DNA from: Syntrophaceae bacterium UBA6255
Lineage (GTDB): Bacteria; Desulfobacterota; Syntrophia; Syntrophales; Smithellaceae
Assembly: GCA_002441205.1 (NCBI GenBank)
Contig: DJVN01000271.1
Coordinates: 1 to 24,512 of the forward strand
Reading direction: 5' to 3'
DNA length: 24,512 nucleotides
How positions within the stretch are numbered: the stretch's first letter is position 1; the number at the start of each line of letters is the position of its first letter. Under the pieces are notes generated by a model that was not told where the DNA came from, made no database searches, and worked only from the letters and a program-made list of their open reading frames with translations. This document shows, in pieces, positions 8,335 to 15,460 of the stretch. The translations under genes were made by a program, and so were the position numbers.

Positions 8335-9767
8335 TACTTCCCACCCTTGAACAATTGTTTAAATATCAACATCGCCCCATTAAACATCATTTTCAAACTG
8401 ATTGAACGTATCACAAAAAGATGCCGGAATATCATCTTCGGACGCAGATAAAACTTCGCGTTTGCCATCCGATGCAGCCGCAAAAGCTCTTTTCCCGTCA
8501 TGCCCTCGGGAATATAGGGAAGAGACTCCGGATTGGGATTGAAGGTTGTAAATCTTTCCCATTCCGGTTCTGAAATTTTCCCCTGCTTCACCAGATTATC
8601 ATAGAGTTCCGAACCGGGAAGCGGTATCGTTATCGCGAACTTCGCAAAATCAATGTCCAGCGAAAGCGCAAAATCTATCGTTCTTTTTGCCGTTTCTTTT
8701 GTCTCGCCCGGAAGTCCGAGCATAAAAAAAGCGGAGATTTCCAGTCCTGCGGCTCTTGCAGCAGCGATTCCTCGTTTCACATCATCCGTTGTATACCCCT
8801 TGCCTACACCCGCCAGAACTTCATTAACTCCGCTCTCAATGCCGAACAGGATGCGCTTACATCGCGCCAGTTTCATCTCCCGGCACATCTCCTCATCAAC
8901 AATGTCCACTCGTGTCTCGCATGTCCACCACCAATTTTCAGATATGTTTTTAGCCCTGATGGCCCGACACGTTGCAATCGCGTGTTTTTTATCAAGTGGA
9001 AAAATCGGATCAACGAATCCGATATGTCGAGCACCGAATCCCTTCACGAGCCATTCGATCTCATCGGCAATCGATTCCGGACTACGCTTTCTAACCAGAT
9101 TGCCCATATAACCCAGCGCACAGAACTTGCACCGGAACGGACAGCCCCGGCTTCCCATGATCGCAAAGCATGGCTTAGCGACCGTAACAAACGGCAAAAA
9201 GGAATAAGCGCGCCACGGAAACAGTTTCCACGCGGGACGGGGAAGAGCGTCTAAATCGTTGATCGGCTCGGACATCCCTGTAAACACAATTCCCTCTTCG
9301 CTTTTATAGGTTATCCCCTGAATTTTTGAAATATCGCTCTTGTTTACAACTGCCTCGATCAACCTTGGGAAAATAATCTCCCCCTCGCCATGCACGACCG
9401 CATCGCATGCTCCATTATTAATAAGATTTTTAGCAAATAGCGACGCATGTAAATTTCCAAAAACAACTTTGACAGACGGTAGCCTTGTTTTGATGTAACG
9501 TCCTAAAGCTTCTGTTGAATTTGCGGTTGGAGTCAACATACTTATTCCGACGATATCGGCGCCGAAAGATTTGACAGATTCAACAATGTCTTCAAAAGGC
9601 TTCTTTTCCACAAAATTGTCGAGCATGAATACTTCATAACCGGCTTTTTGGCAGCTCGAAGCAAGATACGCCAAACCGATACACGGCATGGGCTCCATTA
9701 ACTTGTGATACTCTCCAAAACCGGACGGAATGTCCATGGAAGGGTTTATTAAAAAGATTTTAGCCAT
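8334..9767 (-). CDS. B12-binding radical SAM protein
   Basis: The start is set at the ATG at 9767 (MAKIFLINPS), 2 bases after the upstream stop and preceded by a purine-rich GTGAAG, rather than an upstream codon inside the previous gene; this gives 477 residues. The cobalamin domain includes VVFGNLHASLFAKN near 101-114 and AVVHGEGE near 123-130. The cluster motif is C209-x3-C213-x2-C216 (SRGCPFRCKFC), followed later by FVDPIFP and FGIESGV. The tail carries AKFYLRPKMIFRHLF, a basic, aromatic stretch seen in many lipid-acting members. It is coupled at both ends: 2 bases from the methyltransferase stop, and a one-base TAATG overlap with the next radical SAM gene. The two proteins may act one after the other on the same substrate (inference). 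Confidence 0.9.
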   Translation of the reverse strand: MAKIFLINPSMDIPSGFGEYHKLMEPMPCIGLAYLASSCQKAGYEVFMLDNFVEKKPFEDIVESVKSFGADIVGISMLTPTANSTEALGRYIKTRLPSVKVVFGNLHASLFAKNLINNGACDAVVHGEGEIIFPRLIEAVVNKSDISKIQGITYKSEEGIVFTGMSEPINDLDALPRPAWKLFPWRAYSFLPFVTVAKPCFAIMGSRGCPFRCKFCALGYMGNLVRKRSPESIADEIEWLVKGFGARHIGFVDPIFPLDKKHAIATCRAIRAKNISENWWWTCETRVDIVDEEMCREMKLARCKRILFGIESGVNEVLAGVGKGYTTDDVKRGIAAARAAGLEISAFFMLGLPGETKETAKRTIDFALSLDIDFAKFAITIPLPGSELYDNLVKQGKISEPEWERFTTFNPNPESLPYIPEGMTGKELLRLHRMANAKFYLRPKMIFRHLFVIRSISLKMMFNGAMLIFKQLFKGGK

Positions 9768-9769
9768 CT

Positions 9770-10666
9770 TCACTTTTTCCCAACAGCCATAAAAACTCTG
9801 GCCCATTCGGCAATCACGGGATGATCCCGGCAAAAATCTTCAGTCCGAATGATCATATCTACGTATGTTGCATCATTCAGGCGTGAATCGTCAATGGATT
9901 GCCAGAATACTCCCTCCCCAAGATAGTGCGAACTGTCTATGGTAAGCTTCTTCATGCCCGCATTCCGGACGAGTTCTTTAAAATCCTTTCGGTCAAAATA
10001 AATGACAAAACAGTTATTTTCAAGCAGAAGCGGTTCTTTCGAAAAAACGCTCAGAAGCCTTTCGGGCCCTTTAACGCCCTGCGAGCATAACGCACCCAAA
10101 CGTCCTTCAACGGATAAAAATATTTTTGCGTTTGATTTCGCAACGCGCATCAAACGCTTGAGGGATTTTAGAGGATCGGCCGTGTAACAAATGAGTTCCA
10201 TAGCTATCACGACGTCAAAAGTATTTTCCCCCACGTTGTCCAAGAACGAAATATCTGCCCAGTGCATCTCAACATTATGAAGCCCGCGCTCATCCAGATG
10301 ACGCTGACACACTTTCAACGACGGCAATGAAGGGTCAAACGCAACAACCTTCTTGAATCGTTCAGCCAAAAAGGTGGTAAATCTTCCAACACCGCAACCG
10401 GCGTCAAGAACGATAGATTCCCTTGGTATTGGATCAAGGTAATTTTTAAAGCAATGAAGATACAGTTTGGTCGACAGATTTTTGAGATGAAAGAAGGAGG
10501 ATAAAGGATTGATAAAGTCCATATCAACAGGCTGCTTTTTGAAAGCTCTTTCCAATCCTAAAACATTGTGCAATCCCGGCTCGATAGCTAATGCCCGTTT
10601 TTTATCTTTGTCTTTCCCGTATAGCAGAGGAACTATTCCCTCAGCCTGCCAAGCCTTTTTTGTCAA
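9770..10666 (-). CDS. Class I SAM-dependent methyltransferase
   Basis: This is the first gene of the minus-strand operon. The protein of 298 residues (from TTG at 10666) has an N-terminal extension of about 80 residues, then motif I IVLDAGCGVGRF at 85-96, VVAFDPS as the acidic strand-2 end, NVEMHWADISFLD, and FDVVIAMELICYTADP. These are standard class I SAM-binding elements. The extension, which includes GIVPLLYGKD and LGLERAFKKQPVD, may contact the substrate. The start is chosen at the second TTG because AAGGAG lies 8 bases before it; a TTG two codons upstream would leave only 2 bases. It is followed 2 bases later by a B12 radical SAM gene, so methylation is likely one step of a shared pathway. 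The substrate is unknown. Confidence 0.85.
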   Translation of the reverse strand: MTKKAWQAEGIVPLLYGKDKDKKRALAIEPGLHNVLGLERAFKKQPVDMDFINPLSSFFHLKNLSTKLYLHCFKNYLDPIPRESIVLDAGCGVGRFTTFLAERFKKVVAFDPSLPSLKVCQRHLDERGLHNVEMHWADISFLDNVGENTFDVVIAMELICYTADPLKSLKRLMRVAKSNAKIFLSVEGRLGALCSQGVKGPERLLSVFSKEPLLLENNCFVIYFDRKDFKELVRNAGMKKLTIDSSHYLGEGVFWQSIDDSRLNDATYVDMIIRTEDFCRDHPVIAEWARVFMAVGKK

Positions 10667-10674
10667 TATCAACG

Positions 10675-10680
10675 CTCCTT
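10675..10680 (-). promoter_or_regulatory. Ribosome binding site deciding a TTG start
   Basis: AAGGAG on the minus strand lies 8 bases upstream of the TTG at 10664-10666. It favours that codon over the TTG at 10670-10672, only 2 bases away. Confidence 0.6.
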
Positions 10681-10723
10681 AGCCGTTTCTAAGAGTTCGT
10701 TTTGTCACACTTTACAACAATAA

Positions 10724-10753
10724 ATTGTAGGAGATGAAATAATCAATGTGCAA
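10724..10753 (-). promoter_or_regulatory. Candidate sigma70 promoter for the methyltransferase/radical SAM operon
   Basis: Reading the minus strand, TTGCAC (10753-10748) is followed by an 18-base spacer and TACAAT (10729-10724), close to the -35 and -10 consensus. The start would be near 10717, giving a leader of about 50 bases to the TTG start at 10666. It is the best minus-strand candidate seen before this operon. Confidence 0.45.
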
Positions 10754-11036
10754 AGGCAATTTTATAAAAAAGTTTTAAAAACACTTCGACGTCTTGCGCT
10801 TTCCCCCGTTAAATCAACAGGAAACATAGCGCCCTCCGTTCTTCTTTAAAAAAAGATTTCTCCCCACCTAGAGACTTAAAACAAGGGCACAACTACATTA
10901 ATGGGGTTTCGGCCTCGGCTTTGGAGATGGTCTCCACTCTTGCATTTTTCCCTCCTTATTTTTTATTATATGTAATAAACGTTGCCTCGTCAATATCTAT
11001 TAAAGGTCACTATTCTCCCAACGTTTTAATTGATAA
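10754..11036. other. Intergenic region without a recognisable gene
   Basis: Between the operon promoter and the transposase remnant I see no supportable gene. A short palindrome GGAGA-TGG-TCTCC lies near 10922-10934. The right part probably includes eroded sequence of the insertion element, but no terminal repeat could be identified. Confidence 0.3.
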
Positions 11037-11609
11037 ATGCCGACCTACAGAGAAAGCCTGCGGGATATTCAGGCCTGCCTTCGTGCAGCCAAGCAGAAAA
11101 CCTATCACAAGGGCATTCGAGGCAAGATCTCCCGCAACACACCGGCTCATGCCAAGCAGACAAGCGACTGGCGTATCTACGCCGATTTCGCACAAGTTCT
11201 AATCCAGATAGCCCGACAACCTTATGCCAAAGATACGTTCGGTATCGAAATTGAAACAAACCGCCTATACGCTGGATGCTACAACAATCGACCTCTTTTT
11301 ATCACTTTTCCCTTGTCAATATTCCGCAAGAATAAAGGAGCCGCGAAACTGCATGCCCTTTTCGATTTAAAAGGTAATATCCCAACGATTGCTTTTATGA
11401 CCAGCGGAAAGGTTCACAGGGTCAATATCCTCGACAACCTTTCAATACAGCGCCATTTACATCATGGATCGCGGTTATCTGGATTACGCGCGTCTTTACA
11501 AACAGCATTAATCCGCGGCTTACTTTGTGACACACGCCATGAGCAACGCCAGATACAATCGTTGCTATTACCAGAAGATCGACAAAATACAAGAATTCTA
11601 TCCATAATA
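11037..11609 (+). pseudogene. Remnant of an IS4-family (DUF4372-type) transposase
   Basis: The conserved opening TYRESLRDIQACLRA, then KTYHKGIRGKISR and DWRIYADFAQVLIQIAR, is characteristic of IS4-family transposases with an N-terminal DUF4372 domain. The frame breaks near 11258: the next frame reads YTLDATTIDLFLSLF, holding the first catalytic Asp. It returns near 11315 to RKNKGAAKLHALFDLKGNIP and GKVHRVNILD, then shifts again near 11450 to YIMDRGYLDYARLY, holding the second Asp. An in-frame TAA at 11509 interrupts this before SAAYFVTHAMSN. The first 50-80 residues and the C-terminal part with the catalytic Glu are missing. The element is dead; I could not define its ends or target duplication. 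It sits directly upstream of the promoter of the next gene. Confidence 0.85.
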
Positions 11610-11647
11610 TACAGCATTAATAACTATATTCTCTGATCAATATTTAA

Positions 11648-11676
11648 TTGACATATAAGAGACGACTTCCTATAGT
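11648..11676 (+). promoter_or_regulatory. Sigma70-type promoter for the glycosyltransferase gene
   Basis: TTGACA (11648-11653), a 17-base spacer ending in CGACTTCC, and TATAGT (11671-11676) form a strong promoter, with a predicted start near 11683 and a leader of about 50 bases to the ATG at 11733. Its sequence resembles the promoter at 2483 well beyond the two hexamers. Confidence 0.65.
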
Positions 11677-11732
11677 TAGAAAAATAAACAAGAAGCATCC
11701 TAATCTCTCAAGTTTTTTATACAAAAATATCC

Positions 11733-13325
11733 ATGCTGAATATTAAAGAGAATTATTTTATTAGCTTTTTAAGAGATTACTGGATAATTTTATTAATTTC
11801 ATCATTGAATTTTTTTATTCTTGTCATTCCTCATTTCTTAGGACGTTATAGCTATGGAAACGATGAACTATGTTTAATTGCCTGTTCTAAAAGACTGGCT
11901 TGGGGACACGTTGGTTTTCCTCCTTTTTCAGTATTTTTATTAAGCATAATTCGTAATTTTTTTGGCGACTCAATGTTAGCAATACGTTTTGTCCCCGCAT
12001 TGGCAAGTGCTTCTTTAGTTTTTTTAACAGGCATAATAACAAAACGATTAGGCGGTAAAAAGTTCGCTCAAGTTTTGGCTAGTTATACAGCATCTATTAT
12101 TCCATTATATCTTTTAATTCATAGCTTTTATACATCAAACGCCTTCGAATCATTATTATTAACGTGTTGCACTCTTCTTTTAATCATAATTATCCAGGAT
12201 GAAAAACCAAAGCATTGGTTGCTCTTAGGATTAATTATGGGAATCGGCTTAATGAATAAACACACATTTGTCGTATACGGATTTTCAATTCTTATAGGAA
12301 TGATATTTACACCTTTAAGGAAATATTTTTTTAAAAAAAATTTTTGGCTGTGCATTTTAATAGTTATTATTATCATGCTACCAAATGTCATCTGGGAGAT
12401 TCAGAACGACTTTGTATCCTTAAAATTCTATGCAAGTATTCATCAATATTCAACCGTAGCGACACCCTTCCTAGCATTAATATTGATACCTATAATTGCT
12501 GTTTCTTTAAATCCAATGGTGTTTCCTATATGTATACTGGGTATAGTTTTTTTATTTTTTAAAACAGAGGGGCAGCCTTACCGTGTATTGGGTTGGATGA
12601 TTCTTATATCATCAGCCTTTTTAATTTTTATGAATATAAGCCGCATTGACAGAATTGCCCCAGTATATCCAATATTATTATCCAGTGGTTCAATTATGAT
12701 AGACATGTGGATTAACAAAACAAATAAAATGTGGCTTAAGCCATTATTTATTTCAATGTTAATAATTTGGGGGGGGTTTTCTTATTTAATCTCGTTGCCT
12801 ATTTTACCACCAAAAGTATTACACGAATACGTCAAAATCATTAAATTACGCAGTGATCAATATACGGAAAGCAAGGAACTCCTTAACCCAATCATACATA
12901 CTTATAGTACAATTTTATTTGCTAATAGATTGGGGTGGGAATCAATGGTTAAAGATGTAGCAATTATTTATAATCGTTTACCAAAAGCAGATAAAGATAA
13001 AGCGGTGATATTAGCCTCAAATTATGGTGAAGCCGGAGCCATAGAATTATTGGGATCTAAATACAATCTTCCTAAGGTAATTTCAGTTGATTCTGATTAC
13101 AGGCTATGGGGATATGGCAATACAACAGGTGAGCTAATTATTACTCTTGGCTATGACAGAAATGATTTAGATTTATTTTTTGAAACTGTCGAATTCGCAG
13201 GCATCGTTCATGCGTGTGATTATTGCTTAGGCTATAAAAAAAATCCCCCCATATATGTTTGTAGAAATCTGAAGATTCCAATGTTCGATTTTTTTTATTT
13301 CATGATATTTCCCCGAAAAATTTGA
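11733..13325 (+). CDS. GT39/GT83-like (ArnT/PMT-type) membrane glycosyltransferase
   Basis: This 530-residue protein has about ten hydrophobic segments in the first 360 residues and a soluble C-terminal domain. After the first helix comes RYSYGNDELCLI with D44 and E45, the acidic loop that GT-C enzymes use for catalysis. It is followed by GHVGFPPFSVFLL, which matches the G-x-x-D/G-x-PP motif of ArnT/PMT_2 proteins, and later GIGLMNKHTF. Family members transfer a sugar from a polyprenyl-phosphate carrier to lipid or protein on the outer face of the inner membrane. The gene is very AT-rich, has its own promoter and lacks a clear ribosome site. The GT2 gene at 15453 could supply its sugar donor (inference). 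The acceptor is unknown. Confidence 0.8.
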   Translation: MLNIKENYFISFLRDYWIILLISSLNFFILVIPHFLGRYSYGNDELCLIACSKRLAWGHVGFPPFSVFLLSIIRNFFGDSMLAIRFVPALASASLVFLTGIITKRLGGKKFAQVLASYTASIIPLYLLIHSFYTSNAFESLLLTCCTLLLIIIIQDEKPKHWLLLGLIMGIGLMNKHTFVVYGFSILIGMIFTPLRKYFFKKNFWLCILIVIIIMLPNVIWEIQNDFVSLKFYASIHQYSTVATPFLALILIPIIAVSLNPMVFPICILGIVFLFFKTEGQPYRVLGWMILISSAFLIFMNISRIDRIAPVYPILLSSGSIMIDMWINKTNKMWLKPLFISMLIIWGGFSYLISLPILPPKVLHEYVKIIKLRSDQYTESKELLNPIIHTYSTILFANRLGWESMVKDVAIIYNRLPKADKDKAVILASNYGEAGAIELLGSKYNLPKVISVDSDYRLWGYGNTTGELIITLGYDRNDLDLFFETVEFAGIVHACDYCLGYKKNPPIYVCRNLKIPMFDFFYFMIFPRKI

Positions 13326-13405
13326 CACGTTGAAGCAAATGCCGATATAAATTTCTATTCATTAATAATTCGTCACCCTTATAGTTAATGCTTGATTTAA
13401 AACAG

Positions 13406-13424
13406 AAATGAATGATATTCATTT
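13406..13424. terminator. AT-rich hairpin, possible weak terminator
   Basis: AAATGAAT and ATTCATTT are perfect 8-base arms around a GAT loop, followed by TATTAA. It lies 80 bases after the glycosyltransferase stop. The low GC content makes it a weak terminator at best; an operator-like role is equally possible. Confidence 0.25.
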
Positions 13425-13438
13425 TATTAAGTGAAACT

Positions 13439-13492
13439 CTCCGTGGCAAGCCACGGGGCATCTTGAACAGCAAGGAGGGGATTTGCATCCCC
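13439..13492. repeat. REP-like double hairpin
   Basis: The first hairpin is CCGTGGC-AA-GCCACGG (13441-13456), with one more C-G pair and a wobble pair at its base. The second is GGGGAT-TTGC-ATCCCC (13477-13492). Two compact GC hairpins inside a strongly AT-rich gap is the usual form of dispersed REP/BIME-type repeats. The minus strand reads as an 80-residue ORF here, but that is a by-product of the repeat. Confidence 0.55.
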
Positions 13493-13605
13493 CTTAACTC
13501 TGCACCGCATTCAAATGGCGGAATATTCTGCGGGATTTTCATAAATTAAAATATTATGTTAGAAAATATTGTCAATATTTAAAATATTTATCAGCTAACC
13601 CTATT

Positions 13606-13637
13606 CTATAGCAGCAATCGATGAATTCCTGCTATAG
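13606..13637. promoter_or_regulatory. Inverted repeat overlapping a possible extended -10
   Basis: CTATAGCAG (13606-13614) and its exact complement CTGCTATAG (13629-13637) are separated by 14 bases. The right arm plus one base reads TGCTATAGT, an extended -10 (TGnTATAAT-like) at 13630-13638, about 54 bases before the epimerase ATG. A regulator binding this repeat would block that promoter; alternatively it is a hairpin in a longer transcript. Confidence 0.4.
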
Positions 13638-13691
13638 TGATACGAAGCACATGCCTTGGCAGGGCATTAGTTTTTTTACCTGGTGATAAAA

Positions 13692-14729
13692 ATGAGAGTT
13701 TTGGTAACAGGCGGATGCGGATTTCTTGGCTCACATGTTTGCGAGTTTTACGGAAAAAAAGGCGCCGAAGTCATTTCTTATGACAACATGACCAAGCATG
13801 AATTCCAGAGGATTGGCCTTGCCGCAAAAAAAGCCCGTGACTTCAACTGGTATTTTTTAAAAGATATGGGCGTCAAGATGGTAAAAGCTGATGTTCGAAA
13901 TTATGAGGAACTTCTGGATCATGCCAATGGCTGTAATTATATTATCCATACAGCAGCCCAACCGGCCATGACGATCAGTTGGGAGAATCCTAGACTGGAT
14001 TTCACAACCAACATCGTGGGTACATTTAATGTTCTTGAAACAGCCCGGAAACTAAAGATACCGATTGTCAATTGTTCCACCATCCATGTTTACGGAAATA
14101 AGATCAATGAAGAACTGCGGGAAGGCAAGACAAGATATACAAGGAAACCTCAAGGGATCGATGAAAACTATCCGATACTTGGCGGAACCTTATCGCCGCT
14201 TCACGGATCAAAGGCAGCACTGGACATTTATACCAAGGTTTATATTGATACTTACAGATTGCAGGCGGCAAGCTTTCGGTTGACCGGAATTTACGGCACA
14301 CGTCAGTTCGGCGGAGAAGATCACGGCTGGGTGGCCAATTTTGCAATAAGAAATGTTATGAACAGACCTGTCATAATTTTCGGAACAGGTAAACAAGTTC
14401 GTGATATTATTTATGCAACAGATGTATGTGAAGCATTTCACGCTTTTTATAAAACAAGAAACTCCGGAGTTTATAATATAGGCGGAGGCTTAAAAACAGC
14501 CATTTCTTTACTTGAATGCATTGATCTCATCGGAAAAATAAATGGTAAAAATCCGACTGTAAAATTTTCGCCGAATCGTTATGCCGATCTGCGGTATTTT
14601 ATTTGTGATATATCAAAAGCAAAGAAAGAGCTTAATTGGGCACCGAAAATCCTTCCTGATGAAGGCTTGTCCACTATGATAAGCTGGATAAAAGAAAATA
14701 TTAATATTCTGGCAATTAAGGAGAGGTGA
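13692..14729 (+). CDS. NAD-dependent nucleotide-sugar epimerase/dehydratase (extended SDR)
   Basis: The protein of 345 residues (ATG at 13692, with GGTGA 5 bases upstream; a GTG 9 bases earlier lacks a ribosome site) opens with MRVLVTGGCGFLGSHV, the NAD-binding GxxGxxG motif. It continues with HTAAQPAM, STIHVYG, FRLTGIYGTRQFGGEDHGW and DIIYATDVCEAF. The overall pattern is closest to CDP-paratose 2-epimerase and related 4,6-dehydratase-like enzymes. In the YxxxK catalytic motif the Tyr is replaced: the sequence reads SPLHGSK, giving L170 and K174. The gene overlaps the next gene's upstream ribosome site and heads a three-gene sugar operon. It probably makes a modified NDP-sugar; the exact sugar is not predictable. 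Confidence 0.85.
   Translation: MRVLVTGGCGFLGSHVCEFYGKKGAEVISYDNMTKHEFQRIGLAAKKARDFNWYFLKDMGVKMVKADVRNYEELLDHANGCNYIIHTAAQPAMTISWENPRLDFTTNIVGTFNVLETARKLKIPIVNCSTIHVYGNKINEELREGKTRYTRKPQGIDENYPILGGTLSPLHGSKAALDIYTKVYIDTYRLQAASFRLTGIYGTRQFGGEDHGWVANFAIRNVMNRPVIIFGTGKQVRDIIYATDVCEAFHAFYKTRNSGVYNIGGGLKTAISLLECIDLIGKINGKNPTVKFSPNRYADLRYFICDISKAKKELNWAPKILPDEGLSTMISWIKENINILAIKER
14723..14729 (+). promoter_or_regulatory. Ribosome binding site deciding a TTG start
   Basis: GAGGTGA lies 5 bases before the TTG at 14735 and overlaps the previous stop codon. The competing GTG at 14726 falls inside this site, so it is less likely to be the start. Confidence 0.55.
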
Positions 14730-14734
14730 CAACT

Positions 14735-15460
14735 TTGAAAGCGCTGGTTCTTGCAGGAGGAAGAGGAAATCGATTAACTGAACTTTCTAGAAAGCAAAAT
14801 AAATGTATGATAAAGATTCACGGTAAACATTTGATCGAATATAACCTTGATGGCGCTCTGGACGTGGATGTTGACGAAATCGTCATTGTTGTCGGCTATA
14901 AGGCGGAAACCATTATAAATTTATTAGGCACCAATTATAAGGGGAAGCCCATTAGGTATGTGATTCAAAGTGAGCAAAAGGGTCTTGTCCATGCGATTGA
15001 ATGTGCGCAGCAAACCATTGATGGAGATGATTTTTTTCTGATGCTTGGAGATGAAGTGCTGTTTAATAGAAAAAATCAGGCAATGATTTATGAATTTAAT
15101 AGCAATAAAGAAATATTTGGTATTTGCGGTATAGTGAAAGTAAGCGATAGAAATCAGATAAAAAAGACTTATACTATTATTGGGGGTCACAGCAATGATA
15201 TTTATCGTTTGATCGAAAAACCCAGACATCCGTTGAATGATTTTCAGGGAACCGGTCATTGCGTGTTCAGAAATCAGATATATAATTATATAAAATATAC
15301 TCCCATTCATCATGAAAGAAACGAGAAAGAACTTCCTGATCTTATTCAATGTGCGATTGACGATGCCATGACGATTAAGGCTTTTATAATTTGTGATAAA
15401 TATACAAATATTAATACTTATGAAGATGTTAAAATGGCGAATGGCTTTTTTCATGAGTAA
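14735..15460 (+). CDS. Sugar-1-phosphate nucleotidyltransferase
   Basis: The start is placed at TTG 14735, giving MKALVLAGGRGNRL, the normal opening of this family, and 241 residues. The LAGGRGNRL loop and the later Lys (NKCMIKIHGK) bind the nucleotide and phosphate. QSEQKGLVHAI and FFLMLGDEV provide the base-binding and metal-binding Asp segments. LIEKPRHPLNDFQGTGHCVF is the usual sugar-binding region. It belongs to the NTP_transferase/RmlA-like group that makes NDP-sugars (dTDP-, UDP- or CDP-); the nucleotide and sugar cannot be decided by eye. It follows the epimerase with a 5-base gap and overlaps the GT2 gene by 8 bases, so the three are surely co-translated. Confidence 0.85.
   Translation: MKALVLAGGRGNRLTELSRKQNKCMIKIHGKHLIEYNLDGALDVDVDEIVIVVGYKAETIINLLGTNYKGKPIRYVIQSEQKGLVHAIECAQQTIDGDDFFLMLGDEVLFNRKNQAMIYEFNSNKEIFGICGIVKVSDRNQIKKTYTIIGGHSNDIYRLIEKPRHPLNDFQGTGHCVFRNQIYNYIKYTPIHHERNEKELPDLIQCAIDDAMTIKAFIICDKYTNINTYEDVKMANGFFHE

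Larger units (their letters stand above)
13326..13691. other. Intergenic region rich in palindromes
   Basis: This 366-base gap holds no supportable gene. It contains an AT-rich hairpin (13406-13424), a double-hairpin REP-like element (13439-13492) and a 9-base inverted repeat (13606-13637) shortly before the epimerase start. The stretch 13545-13600 is almost pure A/T. Confidence 0.5.

Noticed and set aside
9768..9833. N-terminal extension of the radical SAM protein into the methyltransferase gene
   Set aside because: The extra residues are the shifted frame of the methyltransferase end; MAKIFLINPS at 9767 is the normal family start.
13300..13542. Minus-strand 80-residue ORF
   Set aside because: It is a translation of the REP-like hairpins and the end of the glycosyltransferase gene; no ribosome site or family resemblance.
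14924..15454. 176-residue minus-strand ORF
   Set aside because: Shadow of the nucleotidyltransferase gene; its sequence has no family features.
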